Positions 56,929 to 64,000 of a stretch of DNA of 64,000 nt are shown piece by piece (the stretch's first letter is position 1; every line of letters starts with the position of its first letter). The DNA comes from Beta vulgaris subsp. vulgaris (Eukaryota; Streptophyta; Magnoliopsida; Caryophyllales; Amaranthaceae), in NCBI RefSeq assembly GCF_026745355.1, contig NC_079210.1, positions 18,270,271 to 18,334,270 of the forward strand, read 5' to 3'. The notes beneath the pieces are model-generated. The model was given only the letters and a program-made list of their open reading frames with translations, searched no databases and was not told where the DNA came from. The translations under genes were made by a program, and so were the position numbers.

Positions 56929-57499
56929 TATTTATTTATTAGTTTTGTGGAGTCAAATTCACTATAGTGAGTCTAATATTTTGTTACATTATTATTAATC
57001 TCTGATTTAATGTTTATTACTATCATGTTAGGTTATATGTTTAACTTATTATGTAAGTACTCAGCTTTGGTGATTACGTGCTTTTATGTGTGTTGATCAT
57101 GGAGGTGCCTTATTGATCCTGTAATGATCCATTCAGTAAGCAGTCATTTAGGACCAGTAATGCATCGACCATTTCAGGTCTTAAGATGATGCATCATGGG
57201 GTTTCTAGAAACAGTTGGAGAGCTTGTGTTTTTAAGCTTCTTTCATATTTAAGTACTTTTGGTTTGGTTGTGTCAATGGTTTGACTTTTATATATATTGG
57301 TTTGACTTTGGTTTCGTTTTGGAGTTGACTTTGTGGTTGACTAAGTTTAATTTTTTTTTCAAAGTTCTTTATTTAATTCTGTTGCAAAATTCTTAAATAA
57401 GCCAATACATTATCACACGGGAGATAATACTTTGGTAATTCTCTATGTTTTGTGGGAAAAAGGTATTTTATAAAATATAGAATTATTGGGGTGTTACAA

Positions 57500-57773
57500 A
57501 GTGATATCTTGGATATTAGATTCTTTCTTCCTTGACTTCTTCTATTATCACACATGGCTCCCAAAGAACTACCAAAGATTAGAAAATTGAAAAGACCCGC
57601 CAAACCCACTGAGGATAAATAGAAAGTTGTGGTGATCGACGCTGACGTAATTGGGGGATCCTAACATAGCTAGTGAGTTTTTAGAAGACCTCTTAGATTT
57701 TTGTAGAGAGATAATCGGCCTTTCTTTTGGCACTAAGGGTCGAATTCCACAATCCGACAAAAGACCTGACGAC
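57500..57773 (+). pseudogene. Start of internal region of the long-LTR element
   Basis: Between the LTR end and the Athila-type LTR. An ATG at 57553 opens a short basic frame (MAPKELPKIRKLKRPAKP) that stops at 57621. It has the position and composition of a gag start but is too short to identify. Confidence 0.3.
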
Positions 57774-59219
57774 TGTTATCTAGCAAATAATAGGAGCTGA
57801 AAATATAAATAAGGAAGACACCAGAGTTAAGGTTACTAGTAAGGATCAAAATGGACAATGATTATTAATGTAATTGTGATTCAAAGGCGACAATTATGCC
57901 AGTATAAGTTTTCCTCTAAAATACTCGAGTCGTATCTCGAATGGTCCTCAAGAATAATCGCTTAATTAATCAACTAAATCCTCTCTCAAACGGTCTTTAG
58001 TCAATTGATTAAGAGATTCAATGAAATTAGAAAATCCCTAATAAAGGATCCCCTTAATTTCTACCCAATATCTTGGCCTAAAAATTAGGTTGATTAATAG
58101 GGATGATAAAGAGTTCAAAATTCGATTGAGAACATTTGAAATCAAAATACCAAAGCATAAATGTGAATAATATCTATCCTAAGGCCTCAAAACACCAAGA
58201 TCAATGCATAATCACCTTTAAATTATCACAATCACATTAACAGTACATATAAACTCTAATCCATACTTTTAACTTGACCATAGAGAGGAAACTACTCACT
58301 AATCATGGATTCTAAGCATAAAAACATGAATATTATAACTAATCTAGCGCTAAACATGATAAGGGATAATTTCTAATAAAAATAAGCAATTGAGAAACTA
58401 CAATATGTGAGATCTAATAACATGGATGAACAAAGAACAACAATGAAAAGAGAGAATAAAAACTGAAAACTTTGAAACTAATTGAATACAAGTACCTTCA
58501 ATGTGTAGACATCACAAATTTTGATCTAAAATCTCCAAATATTAAACAAAACTAGGATGTTCTTCTCTCTATGTAAACCCTAATAATAGTCTCTGAAAAC
58601 ATAGAATAAAGCATAAGTCGAAAATTATAACCTTCTATTGTTTTTAATAGGAACGAGCCTTTCAAAATTTTCTGACGGAATTAAGTGTTGCGGGCGCGCC
58701 ATAGTAATAGGTGCGGGCGCACCATAACATTATCATTTTTTATCCAAATCAAACTTATGACAAGTCGTAGAAAAGATATCAAAATGAGCTTTCACCTCCA
58801 ACTAGAATTACCTTCGTATGATTTGTGGTTTGAAAGTTATGTGCATTTGAAGTTCCCTATACAAGATTATATTGTGCAATGTGCTCCTTTGTGCGAACGT
58901 ATATGGGGCATGGTGTGAGCGCACCATTTCTCAACGTGTGCTATATTTTCATTGTCTTCTTTGCCGACTCTGCAACTGGTAGCCGCCTTAGGTAGTCCCA
59001 CCTATATTAAAAACATAGCAAAAATGGGTGAAAGCAAATGTACTAGAAATTTGGTAAAAAATGACTGAAAATATAGCAAAGTATCACTATGATCAAAATT
59101 GATCAAGTGAATGAAATAGTGGGGGGGGGGGATGGAAAAGAAAGAGGGAATAAAGGGGATAAATAGAATCAAAATGATATAAAAGTAGTCCCTAATATGC
59201 GTTAGAAACACACTTATCA
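57774..59219 (-). repeat. Athila-type gypsy 3' LTR
   Basis: On minus it begins tgataagtgtgtttc (59219) right after a polypurine-type tgggggagtt (59229..59220), and ends gctagataaca at 57774. Athila LTRs typically begin TGATAAGTG and are preceded by gggggagtt. The LTR contains the paired ggtgcgggcgcacc motif at about 58711. At 1,446 bp the size fits. The element would have its internal region to the right, which is cut at 60786 by a CACTA insertion. Confidence 0.75.
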
Positions 59220-60785
59220 AACTCCCCCAATCGTAGCATTTTACTTGTCATCAAGTAAATCAAGAATGAGAAAAAAGAAAGAAAAGAGGAGAAAAAGAAA
59301 AACCATGCAATACACCAGGCTAAATGCTCTATATGCAAAGCTACAAGCATGACATGTAAGCTAAATGAGTTCATACCAATCAAACACAAGAGGAAAGATG
59401 ATTAGGAAGCACAAAAGTGACTTAAGAGATCCAATTTACCAATCAATAGAGTCTTCTTAAAAACTAGGCTTTCTAGGAGTGATTTCACACCCCTCTCCAC
59501 TTCCAAGTTTCGAGTTTGAATCCTCCTTAGGGATGCTCAACCTTAATAGGTCGGCTCTACAACATTTTGATGACCCTCATCATGACTTTCACAAAATCTG
59601 ACCCGCAACTACTGAATTGACCAAGACTAATTTAGAAGTAGGGGTTTTATCAAGGTTGTACAAACTAGAGGGAATAGACTCTCCTAAGATAATCCTAACA
59701 CCAATTCAAATAAAAATCTCACACGCAACTTTAATTTTCACTTTTTAAACATATTTTTCATTTTTCTCATCAATTTGCTCTTTCTTTCTTTTCTTTCAAT
59801 AAATATCTAAATGAAACAAAAAGAGCATTCTTTCTTTCTTTTTTTTTTCTCTTCCTTTTTCGCAATTTCCTTCAACTTTTGCAATTATACACGCATATTA
59901 ACTCACTTTCAACCACATACTTGGTATCAAAACAACTCAACTCAACACAAATCAAACATGTACTCCACAGTGGGGAAAGTTTGGCCATGACTTATTATGG
60001 GGGTTAAGCAAAAATAGGATAGAAAGGATCAAATGGGTTGAGAAGCGGATAATTGTGATAGAATAAAAGACTTTTTGGCTTTTGAGCTCCTAGTTATAGC
60101 AAAATGAAACAACCTAAATCATCCTTCTATTAGCTTGGTCTTATGCAATCTTGGGGAGCTAAAATGCAAGTCACAAGTTAGGGGATCAATGTTGAGGGTT
60201 GTAAATGAGTCTTACGAGGTTCGTGGCCCTCCTTCAGGGTTCATCGCACAAGGGACAAGTCAATCCAATCAACCAACTAGCCTAGTCTCAAAAAGACTCT
60301 ACCAAAAGTTATATTTCTTAAAGATCACCTATAGTCACACCAAGGTTTCCAAAACCATCAAGTAAAATGCAGGAAAGGTCTTCCAATCAAGTTATGAACA
60401 CTCTTAGCAATATATCATGCATGCAACCAAGGTGCCCTAAAAGGAGAAAAAAAAGAAAAAAAAATATTTTTGTGTTTTTTAATGCAAACCTAACATGCAA
60501 AAGCACTAAAAAGAACCTAAATACAAAGAGGAGGAAGAAATGTTCAGATGGAGAAACCACATGTTAACTCCCCTAAGCTTAATACAAACTCCGTCCTTGT
60601 AGTGTACAAGCAAAGAGAAAGTAAGGGATGAGGTAAGCGCATAAAATCAAGCAAAAATCCTAACCAAGTAAGATAAGGAGAAGGGACTCAAGATATATTC
60701 CAGAATGAGCTTTTTTAGGATCATTAGCTAGACCTTACCACTAAATAATTTGACAAAGATCTCAATAATTTATTATAAGCATTAG
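59220..60785 (-). other. Athila-type internal 3' region, non-coding
   Basis: The stretch between the 3' LTR and the CACTA insertion. No ORF is recognised, as is usual for the long 3' non-coding region of Athila elements. Another ttaactcccctaagc motif at about 60566 resembles a second polypurine tract on minus. Ends at tag (60783..60785), the left side of the CACTA insertion. Confidence 0.55.
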
Positions 60786-61385
60786 CACTAGTAGAATAAA
60801 TGCTATTTGCTGCGCTGATATTGCTGCGGTATTACCTGTACGCAGCAATATAACACGCAAAAAGAAAAATAAAATTGAAAATTACAATATTGCTGCGGTT
60901 TCCCGCCAAAAACCGCAGCAATATTAGTCAATGGGAAAATTTTGAAAACATGTGGGCCCTTAGCAGCAAATATTGCTGCGGTTTCCACGTGGCAACCGCA
61001 GCAATATTCGCTGGCAATCCAAAAAAAAAAAAGGGATGTGGGTTTCTCACAGTACCCTCACACTCTCAAACTCTCTCAGTCTCTCAAACTCTCTCACAGT
61101 ACTCTCTCAAACTTTCGACCCCCTCACACTCTCTCTCTCTCCTCCGGCAACACGTTCGGTCTTCCGGCGATTTCGCAACAACATTCGGCGTCCCCTTTCG
61201 TTTTCCGGCGTTTCGGTCCGGCAGTTCTCCTCCGCCGCCTCTCTCCTTCGTTGCTTTTAGCGAATCGACTCCGGTATTCACTCCCCCTTCGTTTTCCGGT
61301 GCTTCTCCTGGCACTTCTCCTCCGGCGCCTCTCCTCAGAATTTCCGGTGCATTCAAGCTTGTTCCTCGCCGTTTTGTCATCTTAG

Positions 61386-62185
61386 GTTAGTTTTTTTGTA
61401 AATTTTTCTTAATTAGTGTTTTAATAAATTTTTGGCTTAAATTGTAGTTTAAAATGATTAGTATAAAGTATATATATGCTTAGTTATAAGATTTGAGTAT
61501 TAAAAACTGATTTTGTGATAATTTTGCTTTAGTTTTTGTATGCCCTAATATGTTATACGGGATTTGTTTTTGTAATTCTTTGTTTAAATTGATATGAATG
61601 CAATGCCTTTATATTGATAGACTTACCAATGGGAGGGGAAGGGAAATCTAAGGAATGGTTTGGTATTTGTTGTTTGATGATAACTTGAAATCGCTTGAAT
61701 GCGATTATTGTTTGGTGAATATTTGGAATCGCTTGAATGCGATTGTTTTTATGTACATCATATTGCCTAGATACCCGTTCAAGACTTACTCATTAGGAGT
61801 AAGTCTTGAATAGTCCCCTTTTGGGACTGTTCTTAAACGTCACATCTCACTTAGGTGGTGAATGTGTGTTGATTCTTTGATTCTAAGTGAAATACGGTTA
61901 GTCATTTCCCTAATTTGTTCTCCGGGTACATATAAGATAAACAATTATCTTTATCGTGTACTTGGAGAACTGTAGGAAAAGCTCCGAATTTTACTTAGAA
62001 TCAAAGATGATACATGCATTCACTAGTGGGATTGGACGTTTAAGGATGGGTTAGGTTGGAGTGATAAGGACCCAATGGAAGCATGCATTGATTATTAGTG
62101 TATGTGATTTGTATGTATGTGTTGAGTTATGTGAATTTTAAATTGATAATAATTTGTATATATGTATGTGTTGGGGTTTTTAGAA
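61386..62185 (+). other. Predicted leader intron of the CACTA transposase gene
   Basis: Donor cttag|gttagt at 61386 and acceptor ggtttttag ending at 62183, two bases before the ATG. AT-rich, no coding. Prediction from splice-site sequence only. Confidence 0.45.
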
Positions 62186-64000
62186 ATGGATCGAAGTTGG
62201 ATGTATGGAAAGCGGAATACGTTGGAGTTCGTAGAAGGTGTGAATGAGTTTTGTAAACGTGCTGTAGAACATCAACAACTTACTTGCGAGGCTGAGATTT
62301 ATTGTCCATGTGTTGATTGCTACAATGTGAATATGATTTCTGATATTAGGACCATAAGGGATCATCTTATCCGTCGTGGATTTAGGGCTGAGTATTATAT
62401 TTGGTTATGGCATGGTGAGCAGGGAAAATATACTCAGGATAGGGTTAATGTTGATGTTGGCACTAGTAATTCATTAGAAATTGATATGTCGAATGTCGGG
62501 GTTGAGAATGAAGTTGTGTAGAAGATCATGTTAGGATTGAAGGCGATGATGTAGTAGGTGATGAAAATGACAACGGAGATAATAGTGACACTGAGGATGA
62601 AGAGTTTGGTGATCGAATAGGTGAGATGTTGGAAGGGGCTCGTGACCATTTTAATGAGCGGCCACGAGTGTTTGACAGTTTGTCTGAAGCTGCTGGGAAA
62701 CCCCTTTATCCAGGGTGTACAAAATACACTCAATTGAGTGGGATTTTAACTCTTTTCAACATAAAAGCGAAACATAATTTGACTGATGTAGGCTTCACAG
62801 AACTCTTAGAAGCTTTACATGATATGTTTCCTGAGGGTAATTTGTTACCAAAATCTACCTATTATGCCAAAAAATTAATGTGTCCTTTGGGTTTGGAATA
62901 TGAGCGCATCGATGCATGTCCGAATGATTGCATGTTGTATCGAAATGAGTATGCGGACCTTTATGAATGCCCGAGGTGTGGTAAGTCCCGCTACAAATTG
63001 CCGGATGGGGTTGTGCCCGGACCGGGCAATACTGGGCCTTCTGCGAAAGTGTTGTGGTATCTTCCAGTTGTGCCAAGGTTTAGGAGGCTCTTTTCTATTA
63101 AAGAAGATGCACAAAACCTAAGATGGCATGCTGATCGCAGAAAGAAAGATGGGATGCTTAGGCATCCAGCAGATTCTCCTCAATGGAAAGCTATCGATTC
63201 CAGATATAGAGACTTTGGTCAGGAAGCTAGGAACTTGAGACTTGCATTGTGTACGGACGGAATGAATCCTTACGGTACTTTGAGTAGTCAACATAGCACT
63301 TGCCTGTTCTTTTAGTGATATATAATCTTCCTCCATGGTTGTGCATGAAGCGGAAGTATATTATGTTGTCTCTTTTAATTTCTGGGCCTAAGCAGCCGGG
63401 AAATGATATAGACATATATCTTGCACCTCTCATCGAAGATCTCAAAAAGATGTGGGACGAAGGTGTTATGGTGTTTGATGCGTATTCTAACGAAGATTTC
63501 AGGCTTCGTGCTATGCTATTCTGTACTATAAATGATTATCCTGCTTATGGGAATTTATCGGGGTATAAGGTCAAAGGGAAAAAGGCATGTCCCATTTGTG
63601 AGAATGGCATGGAGGCTACACATTTGCCACATTGTGGGAAACATGTCTATATCATTAATAGGCAATTCCTACATAGTTCTCATCCATATCGAAAGAAAAA
63701 AGCACCATTTAACGGGTTTGTTGAAAATGGTCCAGCTCCTATACCGTTAACTGGAAAAGAAGTTTATAATCGTGTTAAGGGGATGGGAACAATATTTGGT
63801 AAGGGGTTAAACCTTCGGAAGACGATGGTGTCGTTTGGAAAAAAAGAGTCTATATTCTGGAGACTTCCTTATTGGATAATTTACCAGTTAGACATTGTCT
63901 CGACGTAATGCATATTGAAAAAAATGTTTGTGATGCAATTATCGGTACTCTGTTGAATATGCCAGGAAAGACTAAGGATGGTCTTAAGGTTCGTAGAGAT
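62186..64000 (+). pseudogene. CACTA transposase (TnpD-like), partial and frameshifted
   Basis: It starts at MDRSWMYGKRNTLEF, the beginning of the transposase-associated domain (CPCVDCYNV, RDHLIRRGF, WLWHGE). The frame is lost at about 62517, resumes through 62556..63315 with the Transposase_21 region (YECPRCGKSRYK, CTDGMNPYG), is lost at about 63305, resumes 63300..63880 (ACPICEN, HCGKH), and shifts again near 63880. A further frame with DVMHIEKNVCDAII is open to the window edge. In CACTA elements this protein cuts and joins the element ends. Three indels in 1.7 kb disable it as read. The C-terminal half is outside the window. Confidence 0.88.

Larger units (their letters stand above)
52314..57499 (+). 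repeat. Degenerate long gypsy LTR, interrupted by three elements
   Basis: The right end ttattggggtgttaca (57484..57499) is followed by a decayed primer-like aagtgatatcttgg. Near the end is the conserved aataagcc...cacacgggagataa block, also seen in the LTR at 5162..7718. A TATA-like cttataaatacc (about 52636) and CT-rich leader (52680..52760) give plus orientation. A shared segment acaaggtacgtac...actagtatcat (53675..53710) also matches that LTR. The left edge is uncertain. Removing the MITE, LINE and CACTA insertions leaves about 2.5 kb, the same size as the other LTR. Confidence 0.5.
60786..64000 (+). mobile_element. CACTA (En/Spm) transposon with transposase, runs off the window
   Basis: It begins cactagtagaataaatgc, identical over 18 bases to the left end of the element at 2867. 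Subterminal palindromes of tattgctgcggtt/aaccgcagcaata occur at 60820..61010. A CT-rich leader (61045..61140) leads to a first exon, and a probable intron runs 61386 to 62183 (GT...TTTTTAG). The transposase then starts at 62186. The right end is beyond the window. Confidence 0.92.

Noticed and set aside
60875..61390. Ser/Pro-rich ORFs in three frames
   Set aside because: They cover the CACTA subterminal repeats and CT-rich leader. The splice-site pattern and the transposase start at 62186 make them untranslated leader.

Overview
This window is nuclear DNA of a flowering plant, probably a AT-rich eudicot. It has one intact conserved host gene with plant-type relatives (a TM9SF/EMP70 nonaspanin, 47073..49052, plus strand), no rRNA, tRNA or organelle genes, and is otherwise almost entirely transposable elements (TEs) with clean target-site duplications (TSDs). 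I cannot name the species.

Left part (1..13190): a Tourist-like MITE (37..313), an unrecognised acidic ORF remnant, microsatellites, a second MITE, then a non-autonomous CACTA transposon (2867..5117) that carries a nested non-autonomous hAT (3365..4023). Next come a long degenerate Ty3/gypsy LTR (about 5162..7718), a deleted Ty3/gypsy element with both LTRs on the minus strand (7738..12141), and a locally duplicated block.

Middle (13191..35429): a three-level nest. A Ty1/copia element (copia-1, 13191..35429, TSD tgaat) has its 3' LTR interrupted by a PIF/Harbinger transposon (18772..35182, TSD taa). The intron of that transposon's Myb/SANT gene is in turn interrupted by a Sirevirus-like Ty1/copia element (copia-2, 20726..31860, TSD gaggt).

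Right-middle (35511..46103): a complete but frameshifted Ty3/gypsy element of the Tat group on the minus strand (TSD aaaag). It carries gag, protease, RT, two RNase H domains, integrase, a 106-bp tandem repeat array, and a three-exon antisense gene that has its own TATA box on the plus strand. It lies about 1 kb upstream of the TM9SF start codon.

Right part (49053..64000): two SINE-like sequences, two Stowaway-like MITEs, a DUF7745-like fragment, a long LTR broken up by a MITE, a LINE 3' end and a second CACTA family (55378..56928), an Athila-type 3' LTR (57774..59219), and the 5' part of a coding CACTA element (60786..64000+). The termini of this last element match those of the non-autonomous CACTA at 2867..5117, so it is a plausible source of its transposase.

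I see no defence, CRISPR or biosynthetic system. The most interesting signals are a perfect 16-nt complementarity between the primer-binding position of copia-1 and its own LTR, the antisense gene with its own promoter in the Tat element, and the matched autonomous/non-autonomous CACTA pair with palindromic subterminal arrays.
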